Origin: an uncultured Prevotellaceae bacterium
Lineage (GTDB): Bacteria; Bacteroidota; Bacteroidia; Bacteroidales; Bacteroidaceae
Length of the DNA stretch: 5,953 nucleotides
Reading direction: 5' to 3'
Assembly (NCBI GenBank): GCA_900313845.1
Contig: OMTC01000164.1
Coordinates: forward strand, 1 to 5,953
The first letter of the stretch is position 1. Each line of letters starts with the position of its first letter. This document shows, piece after piece, positions 1 through 5,315 of this stretch. Under the pieces are notes generated by a model that saw nothing but the letters and a program-made list of their open reading frames with translations, did not search any database and was not told where the DNA came from. The position numbers and the translations under genes are program-made.

Positions 1-408
1 CTCTGTGGTGGTCCTTGGAGCTTCCGCAAGTTCGAAGGACAGGAAGGTCATCCTCTCTACGCTAATACCATCAACGGCGACAATCCTAACAAAGTATATT
101 GCACCAACGCTGGTTATCACATCACCAACTCCACAGCTCAGTATCACATCGGTACAGACTGGGGTGGCTACGACAACTACGATGCTTGGACGGGCCGCAC
201 AGGTGGTAAGGTGCTCGGTGTTGGTGACGACGGTGCCATCGTGGCATGGGAATACCCTGCTGGCAATGGCAAGGGCGGCATCATCTGCATCGGTTCTGGT
301 TGCTACGACTGGTACTCCTACACCTACGAAGCTGGTTACGAGGAATACTTCCACCAGAACATTGCCATTATGACTAAGAACGCATTCAACTATTTGCAAG
401 GAAAATAA
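1..408 (+). CDS. C-terminal part of a probable surface glycan-binding protein (DUF4960-like), 5' truncated
   Basis: Frame 1 is open from the first base to a TAA at 406-408 and gives 135 residues; the start lies outside the window. The fragment is rich in Gly, Tyr, Trp and Asn. It carries GTDWGGYDNYDAW at about 56-68, a Gly/Asp-rich stretch GVGDDGAIVAWEYP, then GGIICIGSGCYDWYS and the closing helix IAIMTKNAFNYL. A strand ending in GSG followed by a final helix resembles the end of a ThuA/glutamine-amidotransferase-like fold. From memory, proteins labelled DUF4960 sit just upstream of GH32 genes in Bacteroidales fructan loci and act as surface glycan-binding proteins. The GH32 gene 156 bp downstream on the same strand fits that arrangement, so co-transcription is likely. 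The reading frame is certain; the family name and function are inference, and no catalytic motif is visible in this fragment. Confidence 0.6.
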   Translation, partial: LCGGPWSFRKFEGQEGHPLYANTINGDNPNKVYCTNAGYHITNSTAQYHIGTDWGGYDNYDAWTGRTGGKVLGVGDDGAIVAWEYPAGNGKGGIICIGSGCYDWYSYTYEAGYEEYFHQNIAIMTKNAFNYLQGK

Positions 409-410
409 GA

Positions 411-452
411 GCCTCACCCCCTCATCCCCCTTTCTTCGGAGGGGGGATGGGA
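411..452. repeat. GC-rich intercistronic hairpin
   Basis: This hairpin begins just after the TAA of the upstream gene. CATCCCCC (423-430) pairs perfectly with GGGGGATG (442-449). Wobble and GC pairs extend it outward to 421/451, and further pairs extend it inward around CTTCGG. The C-rich left arm and G-rich right arm look like the intergenic repeats common in Bacteroidales. No T-run follows, so it is a poor intrinsic terminator. It may instead protect the 3' end of the upstream message or dampen read-through into the GH32 gene. Confidence 0.6.
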
Positions 453-525
453 GAGCTTACTCCAACATTGAGTTTCCTTAAATAAGATGATTTAATTATT
501 TTTTCATTAACAACTATCTCCAATC

Positions 526-543
526 TCCTCCCTTCGGGGAGGA
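526..543 (+). promoter_or_regulatory. Leader hairpin with UUCG tetraloop before the GH32 gene
   Basis: TCCTCCC (526-532) and GGGAGGA (537-543) form a perfect 7-bp stem closed by TTCG, the very stable C(UUCG)G tetraloop in RNA. It ends 21 bp before the GH32 start codon, and the purine-rich tail AGGGAGGGGA follows at about 544-553. It could affect translation initiation or mRNA stability. The structure is plain from the sequence; the role is inference. The tail might act as a ribosome site, but SD sequences are weak guides in this phylum. Confidence 0.5.
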
Positions 544-564
544 AGGGAGGGGACCTATCACATT

Positions 565-2154
565 ATGAAAAGAACAATTTTATATAGCGTATTCATGCTG
601 TCTGTCTTTGGTTTGACAGCATGCAGCGACGACAAATACGGCGACGAGCCAAAGGACTGGGCTGGCACAACTGCATTCTTCAACTCCACCGATGAGGGCG
701 GTTTCAGCACCTACTACAACCCAAGTGTGGGACGCTGTGGCGACCCAATGCCTTTCTACGACACAAAGGCAGGTGAATTCAAGGTGCTCTACTTGCAGGA
801 GTACGACATCAACGGCACCTACAACTACCACCCTATCTGGGGCATCTCCACGAAGGATTGTGCAAACTACGAATCACTGGGCGAAGTGCTTCCTACAGGT
901 ACTTCTCCGCTTGAGCAGGACGCTGCACTCGGAACGGGTTGCTGCATCTACAACGAGAAAGACAATCTCTATTACCTCTACTACACGGGCCACAATCCTC
1001 AGTGCGCCAACACCGAGGTGGTGATGCGTGCCACTTCCTCCGACTTCTCCCATTGGACCAAGGACATGCTTTGGACACTGAAGGGCACCGACTTCGGCTA
1101 TTCCCCTGTGGATTTCCGCGACCCTCAAATCTTCAAGGCTGAGGACGGACTCTACCACATGGTCATCTCCTCCAACCAGAAGTTTGCTGACTTCTCCTCT
1201 TCCGACCTGAAGAATTGGAACCACGTAGGCTCCTTCAACATGGTTTGGGACCGCATGTGCGAATGTCCTGACGTGTTCAAGATGGGCAACTACTGGTACA
1301 TCATCTATAGCGAAGGTTATCGTGCTTCTTGGAGCCGCAAGGTGAAGTACATGATGGCAACCACCTTCGAAGGTCTGAAGGCTTGTTTCAACGACCCAGG
1401 TGCCAACTGGCCAAAGGACGGACGTGAGGGCGTGCTCGATAGCCGTGCCTTTTATGCAGGCAAAACTGCCTCTAACGGAACCGACCGCTACATCTGGGGC
1501 TGGTGCCCATTCCGTACGGGAGCTACCATCCACGAGAAGAATGTGAACGTGGGAGCAGGAGGCGAACCTAATTGGTCGGGTGCACTCGTTTGCCACAAAC
1601 TCATCCAGCATGAGGATGGCACACTCTCCGTGGGCGACATCCCTGCTATCGAAGCCAAGTACAACAAGCAGCAGACTGTCAGCGTAAAGGACGTTAAGGG
1701 AGGCTCTTTCAATGGAACAGAAGGCTCACTCTCGGGCGACGATGCATACGTGCTCTTCAATCGTCTCGAGGCGCACAACCACATCAGTTTCACTGTCACT
1801 ACGAGCAACAACTGGGACAAATTCGGTGTTTCCCTCGTGCGTGGCACCGACTCCGAGCAGTATTACACTATGGTTGTCAATCCTGAAAACGAGAACACCC
1901 GCAAGGTGAACTTCGAGCAGGAAGGCAAGCGCGGTAAGGGCTTCATCGAAGGCATCGACGGCTACAATTTCCCTCGTCCTTCCAACAATGTATATCGCAT
2001 CGACATCTACACCGACAACTCCGTCATGGTGATGTACATCAACCACACCTACGCTTACACCAACCGCATCTACGGTATTCAGAAGAACTGCTGGAGTATC
2101 AACAACTACGGTGGCAACATCAAGGTTAGCGACCTCAAAGTTTCTCAATACTAA
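565..2154 (+). CDS. GH32 fructan hydrolase (levanase/inulinase type), outer-membrane lipoprotein
   Basis: This 529-residue protein probably hydrolyses beta-fructan (levan or inulin) at the cell surface. It opens with a lipoprotein signal peptide, lipobox LTAC with Cys20, followed by the acidic SDDK typical of Bacteroidetes surface-export signals. The GH32 five-bladed propeller spans about 45-345. The nucleophile motif is CGDPMPFYD (Asp60) in place of the textbook WMNDPNG. The stabiliser motif FRDP has Asp186, and the acid/base motif ECPD has Glu233. RYIWGWCP at 308-315 fits the later propeller strands. Residues about 368-529 form a beta-rich C-terminal module, as in GH32 enzymes of this phylum (DUF4975-like, from memory). 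All three catalytic residues are present, so the enzyme should be active. The ATG at 565 gives a complete signal peptide. Endo versus exo action, and levan versus inulin, cannot be settled from sequence. It is probably co-transcribed with the upstream binding protein. Confidence 0.92.
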   Translation: MKRTILYSVFMLSVFGLTACSDDKYGDEPKDWAGTTAFFNSTDEGGFSTYYNPSVGRCGDPMPFYDTKAGEFKVLYLQEYDINGTYNYHPIWGISTKDCANYESLGEVLPTGTSPLEQDAALGTGCCIYNEKDNLYYLYYTGHNPQCANTEVVMRATSSDFSHWTKDMLWTLKGTDFGYSPVDFRDPQIFKAEDGLYHMVISSNQKFADFSSSDLKNWNHVGSFNMVWDRMCECPDVFKMGNYWYIIYSEGYRASWSRKVKYMMATTFEGLKACFNDPGANWPKDGREGVLDSRAFYAGKTASNGTDRYIWGWCPFRTGATIHEKNVNVGAGGEPNWSGALVCHKLIQHEDGTLSVGDIPAIEAKYNKQQTVSVKDVKGGSFNGTEGSLSGDDAYVLFNRLEAHNHISFTVTTSNNWDKFGVSLVRGTDSEQYYTMVVNPENENTRKVNFEQEGKRGKGFIEGIDGYNFPRPSNNVYRIDIYTDNSVMVMYINHTYAYTNRIYGIQKNCWSINNYGGNIKVSDLKVSQY

Positions 2155-2162
2155 TCAAAGCA

Positions 2163-2206
2163 ACCTCTCGGGGATATTACTTCAACTCCGTAATACCCCT
2201 GAGGGT
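2163..2206 (+). terminator. Hairpin downstream of the GH32 gene, probable terminator
   Basis: Starting 9 bp after the stop codon, CCTCTCGGGGATATTAC (2164-2180) pairs with GTAATACCCCTGAGGG (2190-2205) across a 9-nt loop. The core GGGG/CCCC plus TATTAC/GTAATA is paired with one bulged A, and the outer CCT/AGG end is imperfect. Only ACATCAAAATAG follows, with no U-tract, so termination is inferred from position and stem strength. Confidence 0.5.
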
Positions 2207-2217
2207 ACATCAAAATA

Positions 2218-2267
2218 GGAACTCCACTCATGGTTCTCGTGCAAGAGAATTCCATGAGTGGAGTTTC
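2218..2267. terminator. Long hairpin, possibly bidirectional terminator
   Basis: AACTCCACTCATGG (2220-2233) is an exact inverted copy of CCATGAGTGGAGTT (2252-2265). The stem extends outward by G-T and G-C pairs. Inside, TTCTC (2234-2238) pairs with GAGAA (2245-2249) around a 6-nt loop, leaving a 2-nt TT bulge. The result is about 21 bp of helix. TTTCTAT follows on the plus strand, and CCTATTTTGA follows on the minus strand, both modestly U-rich. Lying between convergent genes, it could stop transcripts from either side. Confidence 0.55.
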
Positions 2268-2330
2268 TATAATGAAGAATTAAGAATGTTAATTAGTTTA
2301 TTGGAATGTAGTTTCCATTGGCTGAGATTC

Positions 2331-2418
2331 TCCTTCGATTGTACTGAACTTTTCCTTCGATTTTGCTGATGCGTTCCTTTGAATATACTGGACTTTTCCT
2401 TTGATTTTACTGAAATGG
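2331..2418 (+). repeat. Left array: four tandem 22-bp degenerate units
   Basis: TCCTT recurs at 2331, 2353, 2375 and 2397, exactly 22 bp apart. Each unit continues roughly as TCCTTYGATTTTACTGAACTTT, with [C/T]GATT or TGAAT five bases into it. A shorter degenerate unit (TCCATTGGCTGA) begins at 2314. The period is exact although single bases vary, so copies have diverged by substitution without indels. Confidence 0.7.
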
Positions 2419-2440
2419 CGAGCCCTCAACGTTTACACGG

Positions 2441-2495
2441 CGAGCCTTCGCCATCGCAACGCCGAAGGCTCGTTATCGCAACGCCGAGCCTTCGG
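2441..2495. repeat. GC-rich core with three mutually complementary arms
   Basis: CGAGCCTTCG (2441-2450) pairs exactly with CGAAGGCTCG (2463-2472). GCCGAAGGCTCG (2461-2472) in turn pairs exactly with CGAGCCTTCGGC (2484-2495). The middle arm can therefore pair with either neighbour but not both. ATCGCAACGCCGA also occurs directly twice, at 2453 and 2475, again 22 bp apart. The core is far richer in GC than the flanking arrays. Confidence 0.65.
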
Positions 2496-2498
2496 CAA

Positions 2499-2586
2499 CT
2501 AGTTGAATCCAAAGGAAAGGTTCAGTCAATCCACAAATGTGATGAAGATAATCCCCGAAAGCGCTTCAGTAAATCCAAGCATGCGC
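2499..2586 (-). repeat. Right array: four inverted 22-bp degenerate units
   Basis: AATCC recurs at 2506, 2528, 2550 and 2572, exactly 22 bp apart. It is the inverse of the GATT part of the left-hand units. The reverse complement of 2506-2532 matches 2337-2362 closely, and the reverse complement of TTCAGTAAATCCAAG (2565-2579) matches the first left unit with one mismatch and one bulge. The third unit (2543) is the most diverged. Confidence 0.65.
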
Positions 2587-2641
2587 TGCTCAAAAAGTTG
2601 AATTAAGTAACTTTCATTCTTCATTCTTAATTCTTAATTCT

Positions 2642-4213
2642 TCATTTAAAACACTTCACACCCTCTTTTATATACAATCCTTTCATGGGTTCTTTATCAA
2701 GGATTCTTCCTTGCATATCCGTAATGATATGCCTTGTTTTTTTTGAGGGAGAGGGGGTGGGGGTGACGTTTATTTCTTCAATCCCTGCATAAACTTCCCA
2801 ACCTGCAGAGAGGTCTTCGAGCGTAATCACGCGCTCGTCGTTCATGCATTTCGACCATTCCGCCTTGCTTGTCTTATCCACAAACTTTCCGTTCCAAGTC
2901 TGATACCAAGGCATCCACCACGACCACACAGACTCATCGTCCACGCAGTTCTGAATGTCGGGGATAGGACCATTCTCGGAAAGGGCGATGATTTTCTTTC
3001 CGTTCGTCAGTGTTTTCAGATTGTCGAACGACACGTAGTTGCTCGAATAGTCGAAATCACTATTATAGATGTCTGCCGACACAATGTCGTAATAATCGTC
3101 GCCAGGATTCCAATCCTTGTCGTTGTCGCCTGCGTTCCACACCCAAATCACATTGTGCACTCCCTTCACATTCACCATTTCGTCGTACATCAGTCGATAG
3201 AGTTTCTTGCAAGGCTCAGCTCCTTCGCGTCCCCACCAGAACCAACCTCCGCTTGCCTCGTGGAGCGGACGGAAGATGCAAGCCATGCCAGCCTTTTGCA
3301 GTTCAAGGAAATAGTCGGCAATCGCGTCGATGTCCTTGATGATGTACTTGTAAAGCGATGAAGAGGTGTTCCATGTGCCGTCGCTCTTCAGTGCGTTACT
3401 GATTTTCATGTTGCAGTCGCTGGTGTAGAAAGCATCCGTATTCCTGCTTGGGTCGCGCCAGTGCCAAGTGAACGCTGGGAAACCTCCTTTGCGATAGGTG
3501 TCCTTTGCTAAATTCATGCTGCTGCGCGTGTAGTCCTTGTTCCATGATGTGCTTTCGCTCTTGCCCGTGGCATTCATGAAGTCGAAACCGATGAGTGCAG
3601 GATATTTGCCCGATGCCGAATATACCGCTTGCACATCCGCATGTTTTTTCACATCCGTATTCGAGGAGCCCATCTCTCCCGTCATAATACCCGAGATGGT
3701 TCGTTTTCCGAAGTTTTCCAACAGAAAACCGTACATCACGCGTGCTGCATTGGTGGCATTCGCATCCACAGGCGCTTCCGCGATGTTGAACTCCAGCGTG
3801 TTCTCGTTGGGAGCGATGAGGAGATAGTCGATGTCGAACCATGTCCAATTGGGTGTAATCACCACCGTGTTGTTGCCTTCTTTGAGGATGAATGTACCCA
3901 GTTTCACTTCCTCGTATGTGTTCAGTTGGAAAGTCGTGGTAGAACCGTTCACTGTGCAGTTCACCACCTTTCCTCCGCCAATACCGTCACCAGCCACGGA
4001 GATGATATATTTTCCTCGCTTGTCGATAGGAATGGTGAAACTGAGTGTGGCGTTGCTTTCAGTCATCTTCACAGCCTTTCCTCCCGAATACTTACTGCCG
4101 CTCACGACGTCGCAATTACTGCGTTGAGCAGCCTCCGCCTCGTATTTCGTTTGAGCAGTAGCAAAAAGAGAGAATGTACTGAGAATGGTTAGAGTGAATA
4201 GAAGTCGTTTCAT
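2642..4213 (-). CDS. Secreted GH26 beta-mannanase with N-terminal CBM35-like module and T9SS-like tail
   Basis: This 523-residue protein probably cleaves beta-1,4-mannan outside the cell. Residues 1-20 are a signal peptide, with likely cleavage ATA/Q21; Gln at +1 is common in T9SS cargo. Residues about 22-135 (YEAEAA at 24-29 to FDIDYLLIAP) form a CBM35/CBM6-like beta-sandwich. The GH26 domain covers about 150-470. It shows TWHW at 249-252, FRPLHEASGGWFWWG with acid/base Glu319 after His318, VWVWN-type strand IWVWN at 356-360, and ALSENGP with nucleophile Glu413. A short TPTPSPSKK linker (484-492) leads to HIITDMQGRILD...KGLYIKEGVKCFK, which resembles the end of a T9SS sorting domain but is short. 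The start gives a full signal peptide; no clear SD precedes it. It converges on the GH32 gene, so it is a separate unit. The GH26 call is firm; mannan is the usual substrate of the family but was not tested, and the tail is a moderate-confidence call. Confidence 0.92.
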   Translation of the reverse strand: MKRLLFTLTILSTFSLFATAQTKYEAEAAQRSNCDVVSGSKYSGGKAVKMTESNATLSFTIPIDKRGKYIISVAGDGIGGGKVVNCTVNGSTTTFQLNTYEEVKLGTFILKEGNNTVVITPNWTWFDIDYLLIAPNENTLEFNIAEAPVDANATNAARVMYGFLLENFGKRTISGIMTGEMGSSNTDVKKHADVQAVYSASGKYPALIGFDFMNATGKSESTSWNKDYTRSSMNLAKDTYRKGGFPAFTWHWRDPSRNTDAFYTSDCNMKISNALKSDGTWNTSSSLYKYIIKDIDAIADYFLELQKAGMACIFRPLHEASGGWFWWGREGAEPCKKLYRLMYDEMVNVKGVHNVIWVWNAGDNDKDWNPGDDYYDIVSADIYNSDFDYSSNYVSFDNLKTLTNGKKIIALSENGPIPDIQNCVDDESVWSWWMPWYQTWNGKFVDKTSKAEWSKCMNDERVITLEDLSAGWEVYAGIEEINVTPTPSPSKKTRHIITDMQGRILDKEPMKGLYIKEGVKCFK

Positions 4214-4230
4214 AATGGGTAAGGGTTTAA

Positions 4231-4325
4231 GGCACTACGTGCCGGTTTCAAGTTTCAAGCTTCAGCTTTGAAACTTTTGAAACTTGGCGTAGCCAACTTG
4301 AAACTTTGAAACTTGGCGATAGCCA
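4231..4325. repeat. TTTCAA inverted and direct repeats in the divergent intergenic region
   Basis: Two GTTTCAA copies (4245-4258) are followed by inverted TTGAAAC copies at 4268 and 4277, giving a bulged hairpin. A 28-bp unit then appears twice, at 4268-4295 and 4298-4325; each begins TTGAAACT and ends TTGGCG(A)TAGCCA, and they differ by compensating 1-nt indels. GGCAC-TAC-GTGCC (4231-4243) makes a small extra stem. The block lies 18-112 bp upstream of the GH26 start, so it would be in that gene's leader or promoter. The rest of the 304-bp gap is AT-rich, with the box and 9-bp repeat listed separately. Confidence 0.6.
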
Positions 4326-4449
4326 TTTATTTGGTTTTCGTTTGCAAAGAAAGTGAAAAAGCCCGAATTCTCATTCCTCTATTTTCTCAAAATATGACAG
4401 AATTTCTCTTTTTCTCATTTTCCCTATCTTTCATTTTCCAAATTATCCT

Positions 4450-4457
4450 TAACTTTG
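4450..4457 (+). promoter_or_regulatory. Bacteroidetes-type -7 box for the phosphatase gene
   Basis: TAACTTTG at 4450-4457 matches the Bacteroidetes -7 consensus TAnnTTTG exactly. It lies 60 bp before the ATG at 4518, so a start site near 4463 would leave a leader of about 55 nt. No good TTTG stands at the usual -33 distance; the region upstream is only T/C-rich. The -7 box is seen directly; promoter activity is inferred. Confidence 0.5.
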
Positions 4458-4477
4458 CCGATGAAAACAAACAACGG

Positions 4478-4504
4478 AAATCCATCAAATCCATTAAATC
4501 CTTG
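4478..4504 (+). repeat. Three 9-bp tandem repeats in the phosphatase leader
   Basis: AAATCCATC, AAATCCATT and AAATCCTTG follow each other with an exact 9-bp period. They lie between the -7 box and the ATG at 4518, so they would be transcribed. An ATG at 4461 is in frame with 4518, but a TGA at 4503-4505 blocks it; this sets 4518 as the start. Confidence 0.5.
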
Positions 4505-4517
4505 ATCTCATTCACTG

Positions 4518-5224
4518 ATGAAAATTCGTCAATTAAATCTCCGTGACTTGGGTGGCATTCCCTTCGCTGATGGCAAGGGCAAGATGCCGAGTGGCTTGTT
4601 TTTGCGTGGTGGAAAACTGAGCATCTTCAAACCAAAGGAATGTGCTGCCTTTTGCAAGAAATACAACATCGGGTGTGTGCTCGACCTGCGCACGCCCCTC
4701 GAAGCACAGGAATTTCCAGACCCTCTGCCTGCCGATGTGGAATACGTTCAGATTCCACTCCTCAAAGATGCCACAGTGGGAATCACTCGTGAGACGGGTT
4801 CAGACCCTTTGACCATCGTACGAAATCTGCGAAAACATCCCGAGAAACTGAAGGAGATGATGCCCGATTTCCCTGTGCTTTACAAGCAAATCGTCACGGA
4901 TGAATATAGCGTGACACAGTTGCAGAAGGCTGTTGCAAAACTGCGTGAGAATGCGGAGCGTGGCATTTGCACCTATTATCATTGCACGGTAGGGAAGGAC
5001 AGGACAGGCATTCAATGGCTTTGCTCAAATCCTTTGGTGTGAGCGACGACGAAATCATTGCTGACTTCATGCGTACCAACCGCAATGCCTGGTGGCCTAC
5101 CATCAAGAAATGCATCGCCGTGTTCCTCCTCACCCAGCGCTGGAGCTTCGTCACCCTCTGCTACCATTCTTTCCTCGCCGATAGTCGCCTCATGCAAATC
5201 GCCCTCAACAACTATAAAGGTTAA
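4518..5224 (+). pseudogene. Tyrosine/serine protein phosphatase family (Y_phosphatase3-like), frameshifted
   Basis: This is a probable cytosolic phosphatase with no signal peptide. The intact N-terminal part has LNLRDLGGIPFADG at 6-19, the strand VLDLRTPLEAQEF at 54-66, and the P-loop HCTVGKDRTG at 155-164. The P-loop keeps the CX5R catalytic set (Cys156, Arg162). After Ile165 (codon 5010-5012) this frame runs nine more codons to a TGA at 5040-5042. The family's normal continuation is in another frame: SMALLKSFGVSDDEIIADFMRT onward, from 5012 to a TAA at 5222-5224. Restoring one T (ATT TCA for ATTCA) gives a continuous protein of about 235 residues, near the length I expect for the family. 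The catalytic Cys and Arg survive, but the helical C-terminal part is lost. It may be a real recent mutation or a base-calling error. The natural substrate is unknown; relatives include tyrosine and lipid phosphatases. Confidence 0.8.
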
Positions 5225-5252
5225 CTGTTCTCATTTTTTTGCACAATGATAA

Positions 5253-5285
5253 TTTGGTGCGTCCGAAACTTTTTTGTTATTTTGC
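5253..5285 (+). promoter_or_regulatory. Probable promoter of the LRR protein gene
   Basis: TTTG at 5253-5256 and TATTTTGC at 5278-5285 are separated by 21 bp, a spacing that fits the Bacteroidetes -33/-7 pair. The -7 box departs from TAnnTTTG by one position. TTTTGCAAAA (5280-5289) is also a perfect palindrome. The leader to the ATG at 5316 would be about 25 nt, AT-rich and without an SD. Confidence 0.45.
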
Positions 5286-5315
5286 AAAATCAATGTTTAA
5301 CTAAATATCACTAAT

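Larger units (their letters stand above)
2271..2646. mobile_element. MITE-like palindromic repeat element with 17-bp terminal inverted repeats
   Basis: AATGAAGAATTAAGAAT at 2271-2287 recurs as an exact inverted copy at 2630-2646. Between them lie two opposed arrays of four 22-bp units and a GC-rich palindromic core. The axes of the terminal repeats (2458.5), the arrays (about 2456) and the core (2456.5) nearly coincide, so the whole 376 bp is one imperfect palindrome. It encodes no transposase and no convincing protein. A target-site duplication is not clear: TAT flanks one side and TAA the other. The best guess is a non-autonomous, MITE-like repeat, but mobility is unproven. It fills most of the 487-bp gene-free gap. 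Confidence 0.5.

Noticed and set aside
874..1611. 245-codon minus-strand open frame
   Set aside because: It is antisense to the GH32 catalytic domain; the plus-strand frame carries all the GH32 motifs.
1726..2148. 140-codon minus-strand open frame rich in Val/Asp
   Set aside because: It is antisense to the GH32 C-terminal module, and its composition follows from the codon use of the real gene.
2331..2586. CRISPR array or plasmid iteron origin
   Set aside because: The 22-bp units adjoin without spacers, so this is not CRISPR. Iterons are similar in length, but the arrays are inverted about a palindrome, and no replication gene is nearby in this window.
2379..2606. 75-codon plus-strand open frame
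   Set aside because: It lies inside the palindromic repeat element, its codons merely follow the 22-bp units and GC-rich core, and it has no recognisable domain or initiation signal.
3629..4192. 187-codon plus-strand open frame
   Set aside because: It is antisense to the CBM and early GH26 region; the minus strand gives a signal peptide, CBM-like module and GH26 motifs.
4338..4450. Minus-strand promoter for the GH26 gene
   Set aside because: CAAAATA and CAAATTAT resemble inverted -7 boxes, but the phase is off and no matching -33 element is present.
5005..5020. Programmed -1 frameshift in the phosphatase gene
   Set aside because: The sequence GGCATTCAATGG has no slippery heptamer, and one added T restores a normal family sequence, so mutation or error is simpler.
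5229..5242. Intrinsic terminator after the phosphatase gene (run of seven T)
   Set aside because: The T-run is present, but I found no stable stem immediately before it.
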